Part shown: in pieces, positions 54,394 to 64,000 of the stretch | Numbering within the stretch: position 1 is the stretch's first letter | How the letters are laid out: each line of letters opens with the position of its first letter | NCBI GenBank assembly: GCA_964496575.1 | Contig: CAZCAC010000031.1 | Coordinates: forward strand, 1 to 64,000 | Origin: CAZCAC01 sp964496575 | Lineage (GTDB): Bacteria > Planctomycetota > UBA1135 > GCA-002686595 | Length of the DNA stretch: 64,000 nucleotides | Direction: 5' to 3' | The notes under the pieces: generated by a model | What the model saw: the letters and a program-made list of their open reading frames with translations, nothing else | Told to the model about the DNA's origin: nothing | Database searches by the model: none | Translations under genes and position numbers: made by a program

Positions 54394-56361
54394 ATGCACC
54401 GACTCGCCGCCTGGATCTCGACCGTCGCCGCCCTGGTGTTGTTCAGCGTGCCTTCGATCGCGCAGGAGGTCGAGGTCGAGGGCCCCGAGGTGATCCTGAG
54501 CGGAATTCCCTTCGACCTGAAGCTGTCCACGCCCGGTTCGCTCGTGCCGGTGGAGGTCGCGGCGCGGACGGCGAACGGCACGGAGCTCGGCGTGGTGACG
54601 GTGCCGCCGCTCGAGTCGGTAACGCTCGGCCGCAAGGTGGTCGTCACCGACGCGGCGCAGCTGCCGATCCGCGTGCTGGTCGGAGAGGAGGTGCGAGCGG
54701 AGTTCTCGAAGCGGATCTTCCCGGGCTGGCTGAGTCTCTTGCCACCGCTGCTGGCGATTCTGCTGGCACTGATCTTCCGCGAGGTGATCACCAGCCTGCT
54801 GGCCGGCGTGTGGTTGGGTTGTCTCTTCCTGTGCGGCTTCGATCCGCTGGCCGCGATCTTCATGGCGGTCAACCGCTTCGTGCGCGGCGAGCTCACCGAC
54901 GAGGGCCACGCCTCGATCGTGATCTTCACGTTGCTCCTGGGCGGTATGGTCGGGGTGATCTCGCGGGTGGGAGGCACGCGCGCGATGGTCGACTCGGTCA
55001 CCCCCCTCGCGACCACGCCGCGGCGCGGGCAGATCGCGAGCTGGCTGGCGGGGCTGGCGGTGTTCTTCGACGACTACGCGAACTCGCTGATCGTCGGCAA
55101 CACGATGCGGCCCTTGACCGATCGCCTGAAGATCTCGCGCGAGAAGCTGGCCTACATCGTCGATTCGACGGCGGCGCCGGTGGCGGCGGTCTTCTTCATC
55201 TCGACCTGGATCGGCTACGAGGTCGGCCTGATCTCGGACGGCCTGAAGGTGGCGGCCCAGCAGCACGCGGGCGATGCGGCGCGGGCGGCGGAGCTTTCCG
55301 GTGCCTCGGCCTTCGGGGTCTTCCTGCAGACGATCCCGCACCTCTTCTACCCGCTGCTGGCGATCCTGACGGTGGTGCTGGTCGCCGTGATGGGGCGGGA
55401 CTTCGGTCCGATGCTGAAGGCGGAGCGGCGCGCGCGCCAGGGGAGAGGCCTGTTCCGACCGGGTGCGCAGCTGGCCGCGGACATGACCACCGAGCTGAGC
55501 GAGCTGGAGAGTGCGCCGAAGGGGCGGTGGTGGAATGGCGCGCTGCCCGTGCTGGTGCTGGTGGTCACGGTTCTCACCGGGCTGGTGGTGACCGGTGAGG
55601 CGGAGCTGGCCGATGACGAGGCCTTCTCGCTGCGCGAGGTCTTCGGCAAGGCCGATCCCTATTCGCCGCTGATGTGGGGCTCGGTGCTGGCGTGCCTGAC
55701 TGCGCTGGTGCTGGCCGTCTCCCAGCGGATCATGACCCTGTCCGAGGGGATCAAGGCCTGGATGGCCGGGATGCGGGCGATGCTGCTGGCGATCGTGATC
55801 CTGCTCCTGGCCTGGTCGCTGGGCGAGGTGACACAGTCGCTGGAGACCGCGTCCTTCCTGGCGAGCACGCTGTCGGAGACGCTGCCGCCGCAGGTCTTGC
55901 CGCTGACGGTCTTCATCGTCGCCGCCTTGATCGCGTTCGCGACGGGGACGTCGTGGGCGACGATGGCGATCCTCTTGCCGCTGGTGGTGCCGCTCTCGAT
56001 CCAGATGGGTGGAGGGATCGAGGGACTCACCGCCGCGAATCAGGCGGTGGTGTTCGGGAGCATCGGCTCGGTCCTGGCGGGTGCCATCATGGGCGACCAC
56101 TGCTCACCGATCTCCGACACGACGGTGCTGAGCTCGACCGCCTCGAGCTGTGATCACGTGGATCACGTGCGCACGCAGCTGCCGTATGCGATCCTGGTCG
56201 GCGTGGTGGCGGCGCTGGTCGGCAGCGTACCTTCGGCCTTCGGGGTGCCGGCCTGGGCGTGTCTGCTGGTCGGCGCGGTGGTCCTCTTCGTGTTCCTGCG
56301 GGTGGTCGGCAGGCGCGCGGACGAGGACGGTACCGGGTCTACCGCTTCTGAACCCAGATGA
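54394..56361 (+). CDS. NhaC-type Na+/H+ antiporter with N-terminal exported domain
   Basis: A 655-residue polytopic inner-membrane protein. Residues 1-23 look like a signal sequence and about 24-105 a small beta-sandwich outside the cytoplasm (EVILSGIPFDLKLSTPGSLV), an uncommon addition. From about 110 onward it is an NhaC/ion-transporter-superfamily antiporter with about eleven helices and signature stretches GLAVFFDDYANSLIVGNTMR, KLAYIVDSTAAPVA, FATGTSWATMAILLPL and IMGDHCSPISDTTVLSSTAS. It would exchange Na+ (or an organic cation or amino acid) for H+. GAGG precedes the ATG at good spacing. Its end overlaps the convergent GH172-like gene by 23 bp. Confidence 0.88.
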   Translation: MHRLAAWISTVAALVLFSVPSIAQEVEVEGPEVILSGIPFDLKLSTPGSLVPVEVAARTANGTELGVVTVPPLESVTLGRKVVVTDAAQLPIRVLVGEEVRAEFSKRIFPGWLSLLPPLLAILLALIFREVITSLLAGVWLGCLFLCGFDPLAAIFMAVNRFVRGELTDEGHASIVIFTLLLGGMVGVISRVGGTRAMVDSVTPLATTPRRGQIASWLAGLAVFFDDYANSLIVGNTMRPLTDRLKISREKLAYIVDSTAAPVAAVFFISTWIGYEVGLISDGLKVAAQQHAGDAARAAELSGASAFGVFLQTIPHLFYPLLAILTVVLVAVMGRDFGPMLKAERRARQGRGLFRPGAQLAADMTTELSELESAPKGRWWNGALPVLVLVVTVLTGLVVTGEAELADDEAFSLREVFGKADPYSPLMWGSVLACLTALVLAVSQRIMTLSEGIKAWMAGMRAMLLAIVILLLAWSLGEVTQSLETASFLASTLSETLPPQVLPLTVFIVAALIAFATGTSWATMAILLPLVVPLSIQMGGGIEGLTAANQAVVFGSIGSVLAGAIMGDHCSPISDTTVLSSTASSCDHVDHVRTQLPYAILVGVVAALVGSVPSAFGVPAWACLLVGAVVLFVFLRVVGRRADEDGTGSTASEPR

Positions 56362-58441
56362 AGTCGATGCCGATCTCGCCGTGGCGGGGAGTTCGGGCGA
56401 TGAGCTCGAGCTCGACCTGGCCCGCCGGGAGCTTCTGCGCCGGAGTGGAGATCCGACGCAGGATGGTCCGGCCCGGCTCGTACAGGTCGGCCTTGGCGAG
56501 CTCCTTTCGGACCGGCTCACCGTCTTCCCCGGGGTAGGTGAGGAACAGGTCGAAGCTCCCCGAAGCCCCCGTGCGCGCCGCGCAGAGGTCGATCGAATAC
56601 TCACCGGCTTCCTCGATCGGAACGAGAAAGATGAGCTTCTGTCCCGTCGCGTGCACATCCCAGACGAACAGCTCACCGGCGGAGTAGAGGCCGCCCTCAC
56701 GCTGCTCGATGTCATCCCAGTGCGCGAACGAGACCAGGGCTTCCGGCTCGTGGAAGATGGAGTTGCGCGCGCCCCAGCCCGCTTCCGGCACCCAGCCGAG
56801 CTCCAGCTCCGGCAGCGAGAGGTCCGCGTCCGAGATCGCCAGGTGATCATCCACCGTCCCCGGCCGCGCGTAGTGCCAGGCGAGTCGGCCGTAGCTCATC
56901 CCCGGCGTCCTCATGTGCGTGTACAGCTCCATGTAGAACGCCATCCGTTCCGAGAATGGCAGGCTGTCAACCACGTGCCAGCGGAAGTTGGTCACGAACC
57001 CGCGGTTGCCGGGGCCGTCGTTGCGCGGTTGGCCGCAGTAGCCCCAGTAGAAGATGTCCGGGATCGACCACGCGTAGTTGTAGTAGTCCTCCGAACCGGT
57101 CCCGAAGGTGCTCGGTCGCACGTCGCCGTCGACGAAGATCTTCTCGTCGCCCTCACCCCACCAGCTGCCGTACGGCGTCGGCACGTCGTTCGGGTTGAAG
57201 AGGAAGCTCGCCGTGCCCACGTACCGTCCCTGACCGAGCGCGACCAGGAACGGCAGGTCCTTCACTTGCTGGGGATCGCCCGTGATCGGTTGATCCATGC
57301 GCCACCGCGCCCGCAGGTGCATCGAGCGATCCTCGTCCCAGTCCCAGGCCATCGGCAAGGCGTCGCCGATCACCGTCACCTGCTGCTCGCCGCGGTTCTC
57401 GATCCTGATCACCAGGGACTCGCGGTAGGGCATCACGTAGCGGCAGGTCATCGTCCCGCCCTGCTCCACCGTGAACGGCACCGAGTCGTACGGGTTGATC
57501 CCCGGCGCCGCGCCGAAGAAGTCACCGACGGGCGATTCGATCTGGCCCCAGTACCAGCCGTCGCAGTAGACGTGCAGGATCGTCTGTCGCAGCGCGAGGC
57601 CGAGATCGCTCGCGCGCAGCTTCAGGGTCAGCCTCTCGAGCGCGCCGGGCCCACCCTCGAGTTCGAGGAGCTCCCGGGCCTCACCCGCCGGCACCGTCGC
57701 CAGCAGCTCGCGGGCCTGGGTCTCCGGTGTCGCGTACTTCCAGGCCTTCCCCGGCCTCCGCAAGACCGACGCCACGCGCGCGATCTCCTCGTGGTAGATC
57801 TTCAGATCCTCCCTCTGGAAGGTCCGCACCCGGGCGCCCTTCTCGTACCGCCGCACCTGCACCCCGTAGAAGTGGATCTCCTTCACCTTGCCGGTCCACT
57901 CGATCCGGCAGCGCTTCGCGAACGGGAACGGGCAGTACGCGGCGTTCTGCTGGTAGTAGCTCTCTTCGAACACCTTCTCGTCGATCGAGAGCTCGCTCGC
58001 GAACACGTTGTACGGCCGCCGCAGGAAGTCATCGGCCGTGCCGTCGAAGACCGGCTCGGCGACGCCGTCGAGGTACATCTTGATCGTGCCGCCGATCGCC
58101 GCCGTCCAGACCCGCACGACCGCGCCGGGGCCCTCGACGTCGCAGATCAGGTACTCGCCGACGCCATCCTCGTCCGGCTCGCGTAGCACCTCCTCGAATC
58201 CGGGGATCTCCTCGCCGCCGAAGCCGTCGGAGTTCTGGAACCACCCCGGTCCGCCCGGCACCGTGCTGCGCCGGTCGTACGAGGAGTACTGAATCGTCTT
58301 GAACGCCGGATCGGGGAAGTCGGCGAGCCGGGCCATGTCGATCATCTCGCTCACCAGCGAGCCGGTGGTGATCTCGGCGAAGGTGGACGAATCGGCGGGG
58401 AGGGCGAAGGCGGTGACGAGCAGCAGCGCGGTGGAGATCAT
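56339..58441 (-). CDS. DUF2961/GH172-family secreted protein
   Basis: A 700-residue exported protein: signal peptide (MISTALLLVTAFALPADSS), then the DUF2961 fold (two jelly-rolls) now classed as glycoside hydrolase family 172, which includes arabinofuranosidases and difructose-anhydride synthases. Typical segments are YDRRSTVPGGPGWFQNSDGF, NPYDSVPFTVEQGGTMTCRY, WWGEGDEKIFVDGD and GTGSEDYYNYAW, with the acidic residues of the last two in the expected active site. A C-terminal carbohydrate-module-like beta domain (about 590-700) follows. Start 58441 is preferred because AAGGA is spaced 9 nt from it; ATG 58450 touches that sequence. Substrate unknown. Confidence 0.82.
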   Translation of the reverse strand: MISTALLLVTAFALPADSSTFAEITTGSLVSEMIDMARLADFPDPAFKTIQYSSYDRRSTVPGGPGWFQNSDGFGGEEIPGFEEVLREPDEDGVGEYLICDVEGPGAVVRVWTAAIGGTIKMYLDGVAEPVFDGTADDFLRRPYNVFASELSIDEKVFEESYYQQNAAYCPFPFAKRCRIEWTGKVKEIHFYGVQVRRYEKGARVRTFQREDLKIYHEEIARVASVLRRPGKAWKYATPETQARELLATVPAGEARELLELEGGPGALERLTLKLRASDLGLALRQTILHVYCDGWYWGQIESPVGDFFGAAPGINPYDSVPFTVEQGGTMTCRYVMPYRESLVIRIENRGEQQVTVIGDALPMAWDWDEDRSMHLRARWRMDQPITGDPQQVKDLPFLVALGQGRYVGTASFLFNPNDVPTPYGSWWGEGDEKIFVDGDVRPSTFGTGSEDYYNYAWSIPDIFYWGYCGQPRNDGPGNRGFVTNFRWHVVDSLPFSERMAFYMELYTHMRTPGMSYGRLAWHYARPGTVDDHLAISDADLSLPELELGWVPEAGWGARNSIFHEPEALVSFAHWDDIEQREGGLYSAGELFVWDVHATGQKLIFLVPIEEAGEYSIDLCAARTGASGSFDLFLTYPGEDGEPVRKELAKADLYEPGRTILRRISTPAQKLPAGQVELELIARTPRHGEIGIDFIWVQKR

Positions 58442-58479
58442 CGGAGCCATTCCTTGAAGCGAGGTCGGGGCCGGGACGA

Positions 58480-58515
58480 GGATTCTATCCCCCGCGCGGT
58501 CCCCGGACAGAATCC
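58480..58515. repeat. Inverted repeat in divergent spacer
   Basis: GGATTCTATCC (58480-58490) and GGACAGAATCC (58505-58515) are complementary except for one mismatch, 14 nt apart, between the divergent GH172-like gene and the NADH/ferredoxin operon. It could be an operator or a 5' leader hairpin. Chance is possible. Confidence 0.3.
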
Positions 58516-58684
58516 GCCTCGCGACGGGTTTTGTCCCGGCACCGTACGGAGTTGTTCGAAGTCAGGCGAGCCCACAAATCGGGGGCCCATTCCGGAGCGC
58601 TTCGCGCGCGTCGAAGACCCTCGTTTGGCGGCGGACGAAACGTCGATTCCGTACTAGGATCTTCGGGCCCGAAAGAGACCGATC

Positions 58685-61080
<2,396 letters not shown>

Positions 61081-61084
<4 letters not shown>

Positions 61085-63129
61085 TCGAGCAAGCGAAGAC
61101 GGAGAAGCTGGTCACCCTCTCGATCGATGGCCGCGAGCTGCGCGCTGCCGAAGGGACGTACGTGCTGGAGCTCGCGCGCGAGGCGGGAATCGAGATTCCC
61201 ACGCTGTGCGACGACCCGGCGCTCGAACCGTCGGGGGCGTGCCGGTTGTGCCAGGTCGAGGTCACGCACCCCGACTGGGGCGGCTGGACCGGCTTGATGA
61301 CCGCGTGCCTCTACCCGGCCGCGGAGGGGATCCAGGTCCGGACGAGCTCGCCGAAGGTGCTCGAGGCGCGCCGGCGCGTGCTCAGCCTCCTGGCGGCGCG
61401 CTGCCCGCGGTCGGAGACGATTGCCGAGCTGGCGCGGAAGTACGACGTCTCCACCGAGGGGATGCACGTCGACGCCGAGGCGGATTACTGCATCCTCTGC
61501 GGCCTGTGCACGCGCGTCTGCGAGACGTACGTCACCTCGGCGATCACGACGATCGGCCGCGGCACGGGCAAGGCGATCGGGTCCTTCGCGGACGAGCCGC
61601 CGGTCGACTGCGTCGGCTGCGGCGCGTGTGCGATGATCTGTCCGACCGATCACATCGTCGCGAGCCGCACCGCGACCGGCTACGAGATCTGGGGGCGCAC
61701 GTTCGACACCGACGTCTGCGTGGTCGATCGGACGAAGTGCCTCGGCTGCGGCTCCTGCGAGGAAGCCTGCCCGTTCGCCGTCGCGAGGGTGGTGATGAGC
61801 GCCGGCGGCCTGCGCGTGGCGACGATTCCCACCGAGCACTGCCGCGGCTGCGGTGCCTGCGTCGGGGCCTGCCCCAGCGGCGCGATCGACCAGGAGAAGT
61901 TCGAGGCGGCGCGCCTCGCCGAGCGCTTCCGGGAGGCGCCGATCGCCGTGATGGCGTGTCCGCGCAACGACCTCGAGTCGAAGACACTGGCCGGCGGCGC
62001 GCAACTCCTGTCCGTGCCCTGCACCGGCCGCGTCAGTTCGTCGCTCCTGCTCGACGCGGTGGTGCACGGCGCGAAGGGGGTGCTGGTGCTCGGCCGACAC
62101 CAGGAGACGTGCCGGCTGAACGGCGCCGAGGATCCCGCCGCCCTTCGGGTGAAACGCGTGAGCGAAGCGCTCTCGATGGTCGGCTACGGCGGCGAGCGCG
62201 TCGCCTTCCAGCTGCCCGATCCGGGTCCGGAGGGACCGCAACGCGCGGTGGCCGAATTCGCACGGACGATCGAAGGGCTCGGCGCGCCGGCGATCGCGGG
62301 ACCGCCGTCGGCCGAGCCGCGACCCGTCGAAGGCCTCGACACCGATCTCGAGCTGCTGGCCTGGCTCTCCTCGCGACCGGAGCTGAAGCCCGACGGCTCG
62401 CGCTGGCTCGCGGAGCACGGCCTGCCCGCCGCCATCCCCGGCGGGGTGGCGTTCCTTCCCGGCGCGTTGCCGTACATCTCGGTGCTCGCCGACCCTCTCC
62501 TCGACCCGCTGAGTCTGCCCGAGGTGTTGCGGTCGGCACTGGCGACGCTAGCCGCGCTCGGGCTGCCCGATCCGGGGATCGTCGTCGGCGGCCTCGGACA
62601 CCCGGCCACGCACCACGCGCCGCTCTTCGAGGGCGCGTCGCTGGTGGTCACGCTCTGCGCGGGCGGAGCCGAAGCGCTGACGAAGCTCGGAGTCGAGGCG
62701 AAGACCCTCGACCAGCTCCTCCTCGCGGGGGCCGGTAAGCTTCCACGGCCCCCGGTCGCGGCCCCCGTCGCCTGTGACGGCTCCACCGAGGCGGTGCAGA
62801 TGATCGAGGCTCTCGGCTACGCAGCCGTCGACGTCGGCGCGGACCCGCTACCGGATCGAGCGACGATCTCGCCGGTCGAGCGCGAGCGGGCGGAGCAGCG
62901 AATGCTCGAGGCCGAGAGGAAGGGCGCGAGCGCACTGCTCGTCTCCGGCCCGCGAGCCCTGGTGTACCAGGCGATGATCACGCGCCGGGGGACGTGGCGC
63001 TCGAGCCGGGTCGTCCCGGTGTTGCCGCACCAGCTCGCCCACCTATCCGCTTCGGGCACGCCACTTTCCCACCACGCGCTCGAGTCCCCAGCGACCCTCG
63101 TCGCTCAACCGGCGGAGGTGCTCTCGTGA
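61081..63129 (+). CDS. NuoG-like polyferredoxin with MvhD-like domain
   Basis: A 682-residue electron-relay subunit. N-terminal NuoG/HydA-like [2Fe-2S] domain (Cys43/54/57/76); four [4Fe-4S] ferredoxin motifs (Cys137-147, 177-187, 220-230 and 254-264 in CxxCxxCxxxC(P)); then a domain like MvhD/FlpD, the delta subunit linking hydrogenase to heterodisulfide reductase (about 285-380; AVMACPRNDLESKTL, SVPCTGRVSS, RHQETCRLNGAED) with Cys293, 314 and 344; and a C-terminal part (390-682) I cannot assign. There is no molybdopterin domain, so it is not a formate dehydrogenase. It begins at ATG 61081, overlapping the upstream stop, and overlaps the next gene by GTGA. Confidence 0.88.
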
Positions 63130-64000
63130 GCGAGACCCGGCGAATCGAGAATCACCCGGTGATCCCGCCGCTGGCTCCGGCCACGGTGGACTTCACCTTC
63201 AACGGACGCCCGCTGAAGGCGCGCCCCGGCGAGATGATCAGCTCGGCGCTGTACGCCGCCGGCATCCCCGTCTTCGGCCACCACCATCGCGACGGCGGCG
63301 CGCAGGGGATCTTCTGCGTCAACGGCCAGTGTTCACAGTGCACGGTGCTGGTCGACGGGCGGCCGCTGAAGTCGTGCATGACCGCGGTGTACGAGGGGCT
63401 CGCGGTGACGAGCTGCGAAGGCGCGCCGGAGTTGCCTGCCGACGACGAGGTGAAGGTGCTACAGCGCCCCGGCGAGCGCCGGGTACGCGTGATGATCCTC
63501 GGCGGCGGCCCCGCCGGCCTCTGCGCGGCGGTCGAGCTGGGCAAGCTGGGCATCGAGGTGCTGATCGTCGACGACAAGCTCTCGCTCGGCGGCAAGCTGA
63601 CGCTGCAGACGCACCAGTTCTTCGGCTCGGTCGAGGAGTGCTGGGCCGGCGTGCGCGGCATCGACATCGCGCACATCCTCGAGGAGGAGGTGCAGCAGCT
63701 TACCAACGTCGAGGTGTGGTTGGAGAGCACCGCGGTCGGTGTCTTCGCCGACCAGAAGATCGGCGTGGTCACGCCCGAGGGCTACAAGGTGGTCGAGTGC
63801 GAGGCGCTGCTCGTCGCGCTCGGCGCGCGCGAGAAGAGCCTGTCGTTCCCCGGATGCGACCTGCCCGGCATCTACGGCGCCGGTGCGTTCCAGACGCTGG
63901 TCAACCGCGACCTGGTGCACGCCTCCGAGAAGCTGTTCGTGCTCGGCGGAGGCAACGTCGGCCTGATCGGCGCCTACCACGCGTTGCAGGCGGGGATCGA
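63126..64000 (+). CDS. 2Fe-2S/FAD oxidoreductase (HdrA- or sarcosine-oxidase-alpha-like), 5' part
   Basis: Partial gene of 291 codons running off the right edge. N-terminal [2Fe-2S] ferredoxin domain of the type fused to sarcosine-oxidase alpha subunits (residues about 20-100; GIFCVNGQCSQCTVLVDG, with Cys64/69/72 and Cys84), then an FAD/NAD(P)-binding pyridine-nucleotide-disulfide-oxidoreductase fold (VRVMILGGGPAGLCAAVELG, Gly loop 126-131; LLVALGAREKSLSFPGCDLPG). The GTG start at 63126 overlaps the previous stop, so all three genes are coupled. In HdrA-like proteins the flavin is the electron-bifurcation site; whether that holds here depends on sequence beyond the window. Confidence 0.85.
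   Translation, partial: MSETRRIENHPVIPPLAPATVDFTFNGRPLKARPGEMISSALYAAGIPVFGHHHRDGGAQGIFCVNGQCSQCTVLVDGRPLKSCMTAVYEGLAVTSCEGAPELPADDEVKVLQRPGERRVRVMILGGGPAGLCAAVELGKLGIEVLIVDDKLSLGGKLTLQTHQFFGSVEECWAGVRGIDIAHILEEEVQQLTNVEVWLESTAVGVFADQKIGVVTPEGYKVVECEALLVALGAREKSLSFPGCDLPGIYGAGAFQTLVNRDLVHASEKLFVLGGGNVGLIGAYHALQAGI

Noticed and set aside
53254..56100. 948-residue minus-strand frame opposite the EF-hand and antiporter genes
   Set aside because: The translation is Arg/His/Gln-rich low complexity, antisense to a clear NhaC-type antiporter.
58642..58660. Possible -10 sequence TACTAGGAT before the NADH operon
   Set aside because: No matching -35 at a proper distance was visible, so I did not annotate a promoter.

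Overview
The window is high-GC bacterial DNA, almost certainly from a planctomycete (Planctomycetota). The evidence is the mix of large secreted FG-GAP/VCBS, Kelch, LamG and CotH proteins, sulfatases, a GH172 (DUF2961) protein, a DUF1570 protein, planctomycete-type ECF sigma factors next to Ser/Thr kinases, and a recurring Cys-rich module of about 150 residues (CFGDGSGT..CPCGN...WGDGLRCAGG...YQLWYRD) that I know from marine Planctomycetes such as the Poly30 group. That clade assignment rests on memory of protein style; no search was run. No rRNA, tRNA, CRISPR array, insertion sequence or phage gene was recognised.

Left part (1-5.5 kb): a minus-strand catabolic cluster of PLP-dependent threonine/serine dehydratase, GntR/FCD repressor with its own palindromic operator, glycyl-radical activase, and a glycyl-radical enzyme that matches trans-4-hydroxy-L-proline dehydratase (HypD) at every active-site position I could recall. 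It ends in a long perfect hairpin. This points to anaerobic use of hydroxyproline or a related amino acid.

5.6-31 kb: a lipoprotein, a small conserved ORF with a DUF2161 nuclease-like gene, a SIS-domain protein, secreted proteins including a Tat-exported phosphatase/sulfatase-fold protein and an FGE-fold protein, a YedE-type selenium-associated membrane protein, an EreA/ChaN-like secreted protein, a DUF1570 protease-like protein, an ECF sigma/Ser-Thr kinase operon, and several FG-GAP/VCBS beta-propeller proteins. Two propeller genes carry a single in-frame stop (TAG at 19495; TGA at 28595, at a position where I expect Cys in relatives).

31-43 kb: a truncated sulfatase, LamG and Kelch proteins, a two-component system (propeller sensor kinase plus NarL/LuxR regulator), a lone receiver-like protein, a decayed Ser/Thr kinase, and a CotH/lamin-tail protein. 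A palindrome CTCGTAGATCTACG lies upstream of the sensor kinase and again between the receiver-like gene and the decayed kinase.

43-58.5 kb: a 54-residue CxxCxGxG zinc-ribbon protein, a DEAD-box helicase/ABC-F operon, a HEAT/vWA protein, a sulfatase fused to a glycosidase-like propeller (broken by one extra C in a C8 tract), an ECF sigma/anti-sigma pair divergent from a Gly/Arg-rich EF-hand protein, an NhaC-type antiporter, and a GH172-type protein.

58.7-64 kb (runs off the right edge): three translationally coupled genes encoding a NuoE-NuoF-ferredoxin fusion, a NuoG-like/polyferredoxin/MvhD-like protein and a 2Fe-2S/FAD oxidoreductase. Together they look like a soluble NADH-linked electron-transfer, possibly bifurcating, complex.
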